Source: Camelus bactrianus
Lineage: Eukaryota > Chordata > Mammalia > Artiodactyla > Camelidae
Direction: 5' to 3'
Length of the DNA stretch: 64,000 nucleotides
Assembly (NCBI RefSeq): GCF_048773025.1
Contig: NC_133541.1
Coordinates: 116,157,912-116,221,911 of the forward strand
Part shown: positions 13,596-25,500 of the stretch, one piece after another
Layout of the letters: each line of letters opens with the position of its first letter
How positions within the stretch are numbered: the stretch's first letter is position 1
Notes under the pieces: model-generated
Told to the model about the DNA's origin: nothing
Seen by the model: only the letters and a program-made list of their open reading frames with translations
Databases searched by the model: none
Translations under genes and position numbers: made by a program

Positions 13596-14046
13596 TGGTG
13601 GTGTGGGCTGGATTGTGTCTCCCCCTTCCCCAAAGTCACACTGAAGTCCTAACCCCAGGATCTCAGAATGTGACCTTATTTGGAAATGGGATCATTGCGG
13701 ATACAACTAGTTAAAACAGGAAGATACCAGAGCGAAGACCCTAATCCAGTGTGACTGCTGTTTTCATAAAAAGGGCAAATCTGGAGACAGACACGTACAC
13801 AGGAACATACACAGGAAGGCAGAGACGGGGTGATGCTTCAAGACGCCAAAGAGGATCGATGATTGCTGGCAACCACCAGAAGCTAAAGGAGAGGCATGGA
13901 ACAGATCCTTCCTTCACAGGGAACCAACCTGGCTGACACCTTGATCTTAGACTTCTGGCTTCCAGAACAGAGACGATGAATTTCTGTGGTTCTAAGCCCC
14001 CCAGGTTTTGGTCCTTTGTCACAGCAGCCCTAATGAACCAACAACA
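13596..14046 (+). mobile_element. MaLR-type solo LTR (MLT1/MST-like)
   Basis: Starts with 'GGGCTGGATTGTGTCTCCCC' and continues through 'GAATGTGACCTTATTTGGAAA' to 'CAGCAGCCCTAATGAACCAA', the known order of mammalian apparent LTR retrotransposon LTRs. It lies antisense inside the presumed ZNF496 3'UTR. Fossil, with no internal region beside it. Confidence 0.75.
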
Positions 14047-14961
14047 GGCACACTAATAATGCATACATAGAACCTGACTTCACCCGCTCAGCTCACCCAA
14101 GGAGCCCCTCGTTCACTGGGGCCTGGGCTCCCCTTTCCTAGACAGGACAGAAGCGGAAGGGGGAGCTTAAGTGCCTTCCAAATGGCGGTGACTTCGCTTC
14201 TACCCCACAGCCATACACCAGTGACCTTCGGGTTACAGAGGACAGTGTAGAGAGCGTGTTGAAACATAAAATTGGAAGTGTGGGCTTTGCCTTGGATGAG
14301 CTCACAATCCCTAATTAAACTACCCGCCATCACAAATGAAAGGTACGACACAGTTGCCCTTCGGCAAGAAGAAACTGTCAAGCCCGCACCAAAGCTTCTG
14401 AGCGGGAAAGGGCTATCTGAAAATTGCGACGCGTTCCAGTGGACCAGATGGTGACAGGGACTTGATGACATGGCTTGTTGTGCTTGGCCCTGCTGCCCTT
14501 GTGCCCACGGGAAGCACCCTGCCTCACTACCTTCCTCCACGCCCATCAGCCCACCCGCAGCCTCCTGCTGTCAGAGAGAAAGTGCGGTCACCCCCAGGCC
14601 TCGGGACGCGGCGGGCCTTCGGACAGGGTGGGGCGGGAGTGTACTGAAAGTGAGTTGGCGAGCGACGGACCTCCACAGGGCCACCGCGGCAGGAGGCGCC
14701 CTGGTCCCTCCGCCCGCTTGGGGACCACTGGACTGGGTTCTCCAAGCCCCCAAACCCCAGGCAAGTCCAAGCTGCTGGTGACACGCCCTCCCGGCTTTGG
14801 GCACAGCAGAGACAGAACAAATGCTCAGTTGGCCACTATCTCACTTCTACCTGAGAGGAAAGAGCAGGAGGCTGTGGTCTCTGTCCTGGGGAGGAGGCTG
14901 GAGCCAGTCCGTCCCAGGCGTGCGCAGGGCGCACTCTGCCCAGGCTGGGGCCGCAGCTGAC

Positions 14962-15719
14962 TCAATAGGAGTTCAGCGCCTGCTTGGACCGGCGTTTCAT
15001 GTGCAGGCGCTGGTGGCGGAGGAGGTCAGAGTTCTGGAAGAAGCTTTTGACGCAGTACCGGCACTGAAAACGCCGGGGCTTGTCCATGTGAATGTTGCTG
15101 CGGTGCCGGGCCAGGTGGTCGTGTCGCTGGAACACCTTCCCGCAGTCACAGCACTGGAAATGCAGCTTGGCCTTGCCCTTGGCCAGCAGGGCGTCGGGCT
15201 CCCCGCCCAGGGCCCCTGGTGCCTCCTGCTCTTTCTTCTTCACCACCTCCAGTTTGTCCGGCTGCAGGTGGATCCGCCGGTGGGAGAGCAGGTGGGAGTT
15301 GAGGCGGAAGCTCTTCCCGCAGGCGCCGCACCTGAAAGGTTTCTGGGCCTCATGGGACTCCAGGTGCCCGTCTAGGTCCTCGCTGTCGCTGAACAGCTCC
15401 CCGCACACCGAGCACTCGTGCGGCTTCTCCAGCTTCCTGCGACTCCGCAGGTGCCGGATGAAGTTGACCCTCCAGCGGAAGATTTTGCCGCAGTTCGGGC
15501 ACACGTAGGACTTTTTGGAGGAGGCCTGCACCTCGCCTGCTGCCTCGAGGCCGCTCCGGGGGGAGGAGGGGAGGCTGCGCTGCTTCTCCATGGGGCTCCG
15601 GGGCTCGTCTGCGCAGTACGAGCCAAGCTGGGAGTCCTCCTCCCCAGAGCTAGACAGGACAATCTCGATGGTCACCTCCTCATCCAGGCTGTTCTCGGGG
15701 AACGGCGCACCACCTCCGG
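14962..15719 (-). CDS. ZNF496: ZNF496 final coding exon: C2HR finger and four C2H2 zinc fingers
   Basis: Starts at 15719 after CTGGTAG and ends with TGA at 14962; it encodes residues 336-587. The stretch [18 protein letters not shown] precedes a Ser-rich linker. The first finger has C409, C412, H425 and R429: a C-x2-C-x12-H-x3-R pattern, the C2HR motif described for mouse Nizp1 as the NSD1-binding surface. Four regular C2H2 fingers follow, with zinc ligands at 438/441/454/458, 466/469/482/486, 525/528/541/546 and 555/558/571/575. Fingers 3 and 4 are split by a charged linker of about 38 residues, so they probably do not form one continuous DNA-binding array. The C-terminal tail [12 protein letters not shown] is basic. 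Confidence 0.97.
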
Positions 15720-18700
15720 CTACCAGAAAGCAAAGTGGAGGTCAGTAGTGCTGCCCCGGCCACGTCCTAGCCCCTGGGAACCCCGCCCAGGGAGGTCCAG
15801 CTTGGGTCCAGAAACCCACATTTTTGCAAGCGATCCTCCCCCTGCGTATTACCTCTGGTATAGCCTGTGGGAAGGGAACCCTCAGCACGGGCCACACTGT
15901 GCTAGCCCATTCTGGGTACCACTTTCTTGTCTCTGCCTCTTCCCTCCCTTTTATCCTAAGCTCCCAGACCCAGTCCTTTTTTTTTTTTCTTTTCTTTCCT
16001 AGCCACTGAAACTCCTCCAAGCTCTAAGAATTTCTATTTGTGTTAAATTAAGTCTTGGCCATCGACACATCACTTCGCAACTGCCTGGCTTAACTAGGCA
16101 TGGGAAAAAATTCTGTCAGGGCATGTTAAGGGCTCTGAGATAGAAGACGACCCTACATTCTATAAAAAGAGTACCAGGAAGCTGCCAGCTACCATACTTT
16201 GGGAACTGAAATGTCCCAGGGGCTGTGCGAAACTGACAACATGCACAGCCCCATTTGCTCCTGCACACAACCTAATACATTATTTGCCACATTATAAACA
16301 TAGGCAAACTCAGGTGATGTGCCCAAGGGCTCAGGGTTGAAGCAGGGCTGAGCCCTGCTGTGACGTCAGGGCTGTTCAACGGTCCAGGACCACCCAAGGT
16401 CATCTCTCCCTCTCAGTGTCGCATCTGAGGCCCACCAGCAGCCACCAGTGGTGATGGGTAGAGGTATTTGGCACTTTATAAATTACACTGAAGCTGGCTC
16501 AATGGATCCTGAGTCTGTGATGATGGAGAGCAGTCCGTGGGGAGAAGGTGGGTGAGCACTGGGGAACCAGGTATGAGGGCCTGGCCTACGACCCAGAAGC
16601 CCACTGCACAGCTCTCCTCAGGACTGTTTCCTTCCTTTTGTGAAATGTGGGGCTCACGTCTAAGGGGCAGGGGGCAATGCTACCAGGTTCTTCAAGAGAC
16701 CAGCAGGGCTTCATTGCTGGAGGGAGGAGAGTTCTGGCAAGTTAGGGAAACTAAGGGCAAGTGGAACTGGACAGAGCACGGCAGGAAGACCCAAAGCCAC
16801 AGAACGCAGGAAAGACACTAGGCTGTGGGCGATTTGTCCATACATCAGAAGACGAGTGTGAGGGGCGCTGGGTAGAACGTGAGACTGCGGAGTGGGAAAG
16901 CAAGACTTGAAGATTTAGAAAAATTTCGGTCTATTTATATTGCGAAAAATGAGAAAGTATGTTCTGGAGAGAACACCAAGGGTGGCTGGACAACCATGGA
17001 TTCAACCATCTCAGAAGCTAGGAATGGAGATGAGAAAATTCAGGAAAGATCTGTAGAGGACCCTCTTGGGACCCTCTTGCCTGACAGCCTGGACCCCTAT
17101 AAACTGCGTGAGGGGCCAACAATGTTTCTGAGAACGTCATATGAACAGACACACTGACATCCTGGACTTCAAAGGACAGAGACAGGATGACCTGAAGGAA
17201 GGCTATCGGACTTCTAGAAAGAACTAGTAGAGCTAATTGGCTGCAAACATGCATTATTCTTGAAGAAAAAGGAAGATGAGCCCCACGGGCAGTTAAGAGG
17301 TTGACAGAGCTGTTGCTGCATCTACAGGCCCAGAGGGCGGGCAGAGCACTGAGCAAAGATGACTCCCAAGCCCTAAAATCTAACGGAATCTGCCCTGCTA
17401 GGGTTCAGACTCGCTTGGGAGCCGTCAGCCTTCTTTCCCATTTCTCCCTTTTAGAATGAAAATGTCTGCTCTGTGACTGCCTCACTGTTGCATTTTGGAA
17501 GCACATAACTTGATGTCTGGTTTCACAGGTTCACAGATGTAAGTGAATGTACCTTGAATCTCACCCAAATCTGATTTAGATGATATTTAGATTAAATTAT
17601 GGACTCAGAGTTGATGCTGGAATAGATTAGGGGATGTTGGGATAGGGTGAATGTATTTTGCACTTGAGAAGCATGAATTATGGGGGAACAGAGGGTGAAC
17701 TGTTACATACTGAACTGTATCCCCTTAAAAAGTCATGTTATATGGATCAATGGAATAGAACGGAGAGCCCAGAAATAAACCCACACAACTACAGTCAATC
17801 AATCTTTGACAAAGGAGGCAAAAATATACAATGGAGAAAAGACAGTCTCTTCAATAAGTGGTGCTGGGAAAGCTGGTCAGCTACATATAAATCAATGAAA
17901 TTAAAACATTCCCTCACACCATACACAAAAATAAACTCAAAATGGCTTAAAGACTTAAACATAAGACAGGACACCATAAATCTCCTAGAAGAGAACATAG
18001 GCAGTACATCCTCTGACATAAATCGTAGCAATGTTTTCCCAGGTCCATCTCCCAGGGCAATAGAAATAAAAACAAAAATAAACAAATGGGACCTAGTCAA
18101 ACTTACATAGGTTTTTGCACAGCAAACAAAACCATAAACAAAACAAAAAGACAACCTACAGGTTGGGAGAAAATATTTGCAAACAATGCTATTGACAAGG
18201 GTTTAATTTCCAGAATATACAAACAGTTCATACAGCTCAATAAAAGAAAACAAGCAACCCAATCAAAAATGGGCAGAAGACCTAAACAGATACTTATCCA
18301 AGGAAGACATACAGATGGCCAACAGGTAAGTAAAAAGATGCTCAATATCGCTAATTATCAGAGAAATGCAAATCAAAACTACAATGAGGTATCACCTCAC
18401 ACTGGTCAGAACAGCCATCATTAAAAAGTCCACAAATGATAAATGCTGGAGAGGGTATGGAGAAGAGGGAACCTCCTACATGGTGGGAATGTAATTTGGT
18501 GCAGTCACTATGGAAAACAGTGCCTTAAAAAACTTAGAATAGAGTTACCATATGACCCAGCAATCCCACTCCTGGGATTTGAAAAGATACATGCACCCCA
18601 AAGTTCATAGCCGCACTATTTACAATAGCTAAGACATGGAAGTAACCTAAATGTTCATCAACAGAGGACTGGATAAAGAAGTTGTGATATATTTACACAA

Positions 18701-19477
18701 TGGAATACTATACAGCCATTAAAAAGAATGAAATAATGCCATTTGCAGCAGGATGGATGGACCTAGAGATTACCATACTAAGTGAAGTAAGTCAGAGAAA
18801 GACAGATATCAAGGATATCACTTATATGTGGAAATCTAAAAAAAAAAATGATACCAATTAAGTTTTTTACAAAACAGAAACAAACTCATAGACCTAGAAA
18901 ACATACTTATGGTTACCAAAGAGGGAGAGAGAAATTAGGAGTTTGGGATTCACAGACACAAACTACCATATACAGAATGGAGTAACATCAGGGATGCCTC
19001 TCAGCTCAGCACTGATAAGTACAAAAGGGTGTGAGGAGGGAGATTGGGGGGAGGGAGCAGAACTGGCTGTTAGGCTAACAGAAGGGAGAACAGGGAAGAG
19101 TTACTGGTCTAAGTGCTTTTATATGTATTAAATCATTTAATCCCCAACAATAACTCCACAAGGTGGCTATGGCTCCCATCTCTGACTTACAGGGGAAAAT
19201 TTAAGAGAGAGAGAGAGAGTTGCCCAAGGTTTCAGGAGAATTGAGCTCAACTGGAAGGGGGTGGTGATGAGTGCGAAAGCCTGTGGCCATGCTGGACCAT
19301 GGCCAAGGAAGGACCAGTCTGCTGGGTGTGTTCAAAGAGGTTTGCGGGGCAGGCAAAGGCCCATGCCCAGGTGATGGCCAACTCCTCAAGAAGGGCACTG
19401 TGACCTGGGAATAAAAGGTCCCCTGTCAGCTGGAGGGGCTAAGGAGAGAAGCAGGGAGAATAGGAAGCTAGACGTGG

Positions 19478-19547
<70 letters not shown>

Positions 19548-22500
19548 GTTATTAAAAATATATTCTTAAATATTAGGATGGGGAGACTTTCCTAAGCAAG
19601 ACATAAAATCAAAAAAGAGATGAATTATATTTACAGATTAAAATTACTCTAAAAACTATGTGCCAAAAAGGCATATAAACAAAGTTTAAAAAACAGGAGG
19701 AATTATGTGCAAATACACAAGGGACAACAGATTCAAACCTGTAATTTTGAGTTTCTACGAATTCATAGAAAAGGCAAGCTAATGGGGAGCAAAGAACAGT
19801 CTGGAGCCCAACCACATGGGTTCAGCTCCTCAGTCTGATACCCTGGGCTGGTGACTTCAGCTCGGGTGCCCAGGCTGCAGAATGGAGACATCATCGTACC
19901 CATTATGGGCTGTCTGTGTCTCCCCAAAATTTGTATGTTGAAGCCCTAACTCCCAGTGTGATGGTATGAGGAGGTGAGCCTTTTAGGAGGTAATCAGGTT
20001 TCTATGAGGTCTTGAAGGTGAGACCCTTGTGATGGGATCAGTACCCTCATAACAAGAGGAACAGACAAGAGCTCTCTGTCTCCCTGAGGAAGCACCAAGG
20101 AAAGATCAGGTGAACACATGGGGAAAGGCAGCCATCTACAAGCCAGGAAGAGAGGCCTCACCACACACCGGGTCTGCAGCTGACTTGATCTTAGGCTTCC
20201 CAACCTCCAGAACTGTAGGAACTGAATCTGTTGTTGAATAGAAAATACCTCCATGGTATTCTGCTATGGTAGCCCGTGCTGGCTAAGACAGCGTCTGTCT
20301 CAGAAGGTGCCGAGAGGATGCGATGTGTAAAACCACGTGAAGACCTTACACCAGTGCAGTGCTTCGACATTTTAGAGTTAACCAAATGTGAAGGGAAGAA
20401 AGGCAAACAAGAAAAAAGGGGCAAAAGACTACTAACTACGCAATTCACAGAGAAAACACGAAAAGATATTCTATCTTAGTGGCAGCATTACAGTGTGCTG
20501 GCCGTCTGGACAGACACAAATGGAACTGGCTGGAAGCATCCTTCCTGAGTGTGGGTGTGGGGTGTGGACCCGTCACCTGCTGTCAGAAGGTGTGGGAAGG
20601 GCTACCAAATAAAACTGGTGCCTATTCTTGGCAACCCATCGTCTCTCCCTGTTCTCAGATAGCAACCTTTAGCTTCTTGCCATTTCAAAGGAGATTCGGT
20701 GTCAGAGCCCAGCAAAGGGAGACTGGAGCTGAAAATTCCTCTGGGGTAATGAACATCCACATTCTAAAAGTATGCTGCCATGGCGGAGAGACATGCTGTG
20801 GGCGGGGCAGAAGCCAGAGAGGATTCAAAACGCGTCTTGAGAATGGAGCACTCATCAAGCCTAACTGAGAGTGGGCCACACGTGAGTGATCACCCCGAGC
20901 GTGCAGAAGCAGGCTCCCGAGAAAACCAGGGGCGAGCACCTAAGCTTTTAGGGAGGAAGCACTTACTGTCCATCCAGACCTGCGGTCACTTACATAAACG
21001 TACAACCCCTCTTGTCTACATAGTACGGGGCGGGGGACGCAAATGGCTGTGACCCTGCGTGGATGTAGGTGGAAATTCCAGAATATTGTGTAAATCTTGC
21101 CTCAAAAGGGCATCACAGGTAAAACGGACTGTGCATGAGTCAGTCTTCATAGTTGCAAAAACCTCTATGATACAGTGGGTTTAAGTGACGATCAGAGACT
21201 TGAGCATGAGGTTTGGAAGAACTCCTGAACCCAGAGGACATTAAATATGGCGGGATTTTTGTCTTTGCCTCCGGAGGTGGTGATTTTTAACAACATGACT
21301 CAGACTCTGAATGGCGGCTACACCTGAGAGCAGCTGGAGTGCACTCTGCAGAGGCGCCCTGCCCCTTTCGGCACCCTGCAGCTTGCTCCTTAGTTCCACT
21401 TTGTCCAGGGACTCGGCTCTTCCACGCTCAGGGAGGAAATACGCAAACCCCACACCCTGCCACAACCCACCAGGTACGGCAAGGAGGGGAGGGCTCAGAC
21501 TGGGGGTTAGCGGGGAGATTCCTAGCAAACAGAACCAGGGCAGGCAGCTGGTAACCCTCCAGGCGCTGCCAGCAGGGATTTTAGAGTTCAATTCCCGAAC
21601 CTACCACCACCGCCCCCCAGTAGCACAAATGGATATACACACACCACACACATGTATGCATCAACACAACACGTACTTGTGCACACACACACCAGGCACA
21701 CACACTTTCACAGACACACACATGTACACACACAACACACCAGACACACTATGCACATACACACCACACCACACATGCTGTTACCACATGCATGCACACA
21801 CATACACAGATGCACACTTAGGCACCACATCACTCCCCAAACTACATGCAAATATGAGCTCACATACACACCATGTACATACACACGCGCAAGCCACACA
21901 TCACACACATCACACACACACCCACACCCGCCCGGCCCTCCTTTACCTGAGCAGGTGCTCTGAGCAAGCGCTGTCTGCTGGCAGGTCTGGAAGTCGGGAA
22001 CCTGCAGCTCATCCCGTTTTCTTCTTTCTTCTACCTGGAATGGCTGGAGGCCTGGGAAGTCTTTCCCGAGAAGAAAATGAAAGAATTGATTTTTCCTGCA
22101 GCCGCAGCACTACTGGGGAAGGCACCTGAACAGACGCCAGGCTGTGATCCGAGAGCAGGCCTGGGCTCCCGAGAGGGAGGGAGGCCACTCAGTAAATGTT
22201 TGTTGAGCATGTGAATTCTGCAGGCAAAATGGGCCAACGCTACGAATGTGGGTTTTGAAGCTAGATCCAGGTTCAGCCCCGTCTACTTGACGGTGGACAA
22301 GTGACTGCCAACCCTGTTGTCATTTCCACTTTCTCTGTGCAGACGCTGCCTAAGTGCAGCCTGGACACAGCTTGCTGGGGCAGAGATGGGATGGGAGGCT
22401 GGCCACACCAGAGGCCCTGGATGCTTGTTCCAGGTGGGGATGGTGAGCGAAGTCCTGATCTGCTCTGTGCCAGCTTTAGGTCCCAAAGGAGGAGGGGAGT

Positions 22501-25500
22501 GGGGCTGCTGCCTCTACCATACAAAGGCTTTTCCCCTGAAGGCGCAGGCATCTTGAGGCATTCAGCATGGTAGTTCTGAACACAAGCTCTGGTGACACAG
22601 AAAGCTGGGGGTGTGGAGGGTGCCTACATGTGCATCTGTGTATTTCAACTTAGCCCCAGCACCTGTCCGCTTTCCCCACACGACTTGCAGTACGTGGCTG
22701 GAAGGAGTAGACAGGTGAGGCGTCCAGAGGCACTGTGCCCAGTGTCCAGCTAAGAGGTGGCATGCCCTCCACCTCTCCTTCCTGACTTTGGAGAGTCCCT
22801 GACCTCACTCGTGGAGGGGGCCACTGGGCTGTCGGCACAAGCCAGGTACCACTTATAACAGAGGAGATTTTCCCATCACATCCTAGTCTGTGGTTGGTGG
22901 AGTGCAATCCGCACACCTGGCAAAATTAAAACCCCACGTTCTTTCTGTGAGGGATCAGGGAGGAGGCAAGACACATTCTACCAAGACGTGGTCCAGAGGT
23001 GACAGAGGGCTGCAGAGAGATGGCACAGGGAGCAGGCCTGCCTCTGGCTGGCGGCAGCCCTCCACCCTGCTCTAGCCGCCCAGTTCTGATGTCATTACTC
23101 ACCCGAGTAGGACACCTGGGACATGTCCTTCCCCTGGAGGTCCTGCAGCTCTGGAACACGTGGCTCATTCTCCTCTCCCTGGGAGAGACCCAGCTGGGCA
23201 GCCGCGTCATCTGTTCACAGGAAAGGGGAGGACACACATTCATCCGTGCTCTGCTCCCCCGGGAAGCCAGGGTAGGAGGAGGGTGGTGACTCTGGGACAG
23301 GTCCAGAGGGAGAAGCCAGAGGGGCGCACAATAGGCCATGACATCAACAGGGGCCAGGCAGAGCCACAGAGAAGTGGAAAGTCCAGACAGAGCGAGCAGA
23401 AAGAGGGCAGGGGAGGGAGGACGCTGAAGGGCCAGGTGTGGCCTGAGGCATCTTTTAGGCTTATTAGTTTAAAAACCAGCTATAAAGAGAGCCTTCGGAT
23501 AGGAATGACAGAAGAAAAGCAGTAAAACAGCCAGGCAATAAGCCCAATTTACATGGGACTGCAGCAGGGATGCTCACTCTGCAAAGTGGCCTTGGGGCCA
23601 CTATGATAGTGACCGCCCATGGGGCTGGGGGGAGGGGTACAATGAGGTCTGAAATGGGCCCCCTCGCCCTGTTCCTTGGTCTCAGGAAGAGAGGGGAGTT
23701 AAGTCTTACTTGGAGGCAGTGAGACCCCGCAGTCCTCCCCAATGATGAACTCTCCGTAGAAGCCAGTCTGGGCAGGGTCTAGAAGGGACCAGTCCTCTTC
23801 CGAGAAGCAGAAGATCATGTCCTTGAAAGGAGAAACCCGGTTCTGAAACCACAGGAGAACAGGTACACCTCAATCCAGGGACAAGCTAGCGGAGGGATGC
23901 TACAAACAAGTGGGAAGCAAGATGGGGCTGAGGCAGAGCTCCCAGCAACGTGTGCAGACAGGAGAAAGAGAAAGCAGGCAGGCTGCTCCGGAGCTCACAC
24001 TGCTTCCCCAGTTCTAGCCTGAGATCTACCTCGTATGTATCTAGTTTGGCTGGATCCAAACAGTGGATGTCTCCCAGGGTGGCCAAGGATGTATACAGAG
24101 AACGGCCCTCCTACGCAGTGCTGGGGAGGCTGCACAGCCACAACTCCCAGGCGGCCAAATGGGGAACACCCACCAAATTAACAATGTGCTCATCCTTCAA
24201 TGCAGATTCCACTTGTAGAGTTTATTTTTTGCACATGGGCAGTGTGAGGTCTATATGAGCACTTTCACTGCAACATTGATGCAATAAAGATGGAAAACAT
24301 CTGTGCTTGTCAACAGAGAACTGTGTAAGTGAGCAACAGGACATCCCACAAAGCATGATCACAGCCCTACCAGAAGTAATAAGGGACTCTCTGCACTGAG
24401 TAGGAAGCTCTCCAAGGTGTTCTGTTACATGAAAAAGCAGCTGTGCAGAAGGCTGTCTAGATGGCCCCCGTGTGCACCATGCCTAGATATCCTGACTGCT
24501 GGCTGCTTCTGTGGGGGTAGCTGGGACCCCCAGGGTCAGGTGCAGCAGGGAGGCTTTTCTTGCACTTCGTGTTACGAACCGTGGGAATGTGTCAAAAATT
24601 AACTTTAATTTTTGAAATAATGGCATAGCCACATAATACCAGGAGACCATAAAAATAAAAACATCATTTACAAAATAGAGATATACATTCTTGCCAGTTA
24701 GAGCAGGAAGCTAGGTTCTCAAGTTTCCTGCAAATACTAATGAGACAACAGATTGACAGTAATGTAAATGTCATTGAAAAATTCTTCATTTTGTTTGTAA
24801 TAATCTGGAGCCTTGGTCATTTAATAGAATATCTGGGAGAAGTAAAATGTGAAAGATGAACAACTATTGGTCTAGTTGACACTTGTTTGTACCTTCTAAT
24901 CCCAGAAGAACAGAAATACATAAATGTATTGTTTCTACTAAGCATGTCACTATTTACTGGCTTCACAGCCACACAGTTTCTGTAGAGTGTTTCAGTCACA
25001 AAGCATTTAAAATAAAATTCCATTTTGGGTTAAAAGAAAACAAAACAAAACAAGTCCTTTATAAAGTTAATTGGAAAGGACTTCAAAATAAAATTTTGAA
25101 GGGAAAAAATGCAACCCATAGTACTTCTGTATAATATACTAACATCTTTTTTTTTTTTTTTTAAGAATTCATAATAGACACATATCCTTGTATCTAAATC
25201 TCTGGAATTACCAGTCCCTGCCATCCGGTTGGTTGCCCTAGGGGCCGGGTGTGGGGGGTGTGGTGCAGGCATGGGAAAGGAGAGTTTTCAATGACTCTGC
25301 TCTGATACCTTTGGACTCTTCCTTCTTCACATATACCCTTTAATTTTTAAAATTAAACCTAGAGAAAACAGAGCAATACAAGGAATAGGAGGAGCATACA
25401 ACTCTTCGACTAGATTCAGTAAATTAACATCGTGCCCTTTGGTCATTTTCCCCCTCTCACATACGTGGTAAGTGGTACGGTGGGTATGTTTACTCATTCT

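Larger units (their letters stand above)
12340..14961 (-). other. ZNF496: ZNF496 3' untranslated region (extent uncertain)
   Basis: Downstream of the TGA at 14962 no AATAAA appears on the minus strand until 13081-13076. A second lies at 12361-12356. The UTR would therefore be about 1.9 or 2.6 kb. Either choice includes an old MaLR-type LTR (13596-14046) lying antisense to the transcript. No minus-strand open frame of note lies inside. The boundary is an inference from signals only. Confidence 0.5.

Noticed and set aside
14797-16002. Plus-strand open frames of up to 194 codons over the zinc-finger exon
   Set aside because: They are the antisense of the ZNF496 final exon; their openness reflects codon use of the real gene.
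17658-18110. 150-codon open frame as a host gene
   Set aside because: It is the L1 ORF2 C-terminal region, left open because this L1 copy is fairly young.
21311-22129. 272-codon plus-strand open frame with His/Thr repeats
   Set aside because: Runs through the CA-rich repeat and then antisense across ZNF496 coding exon 6; no domain.
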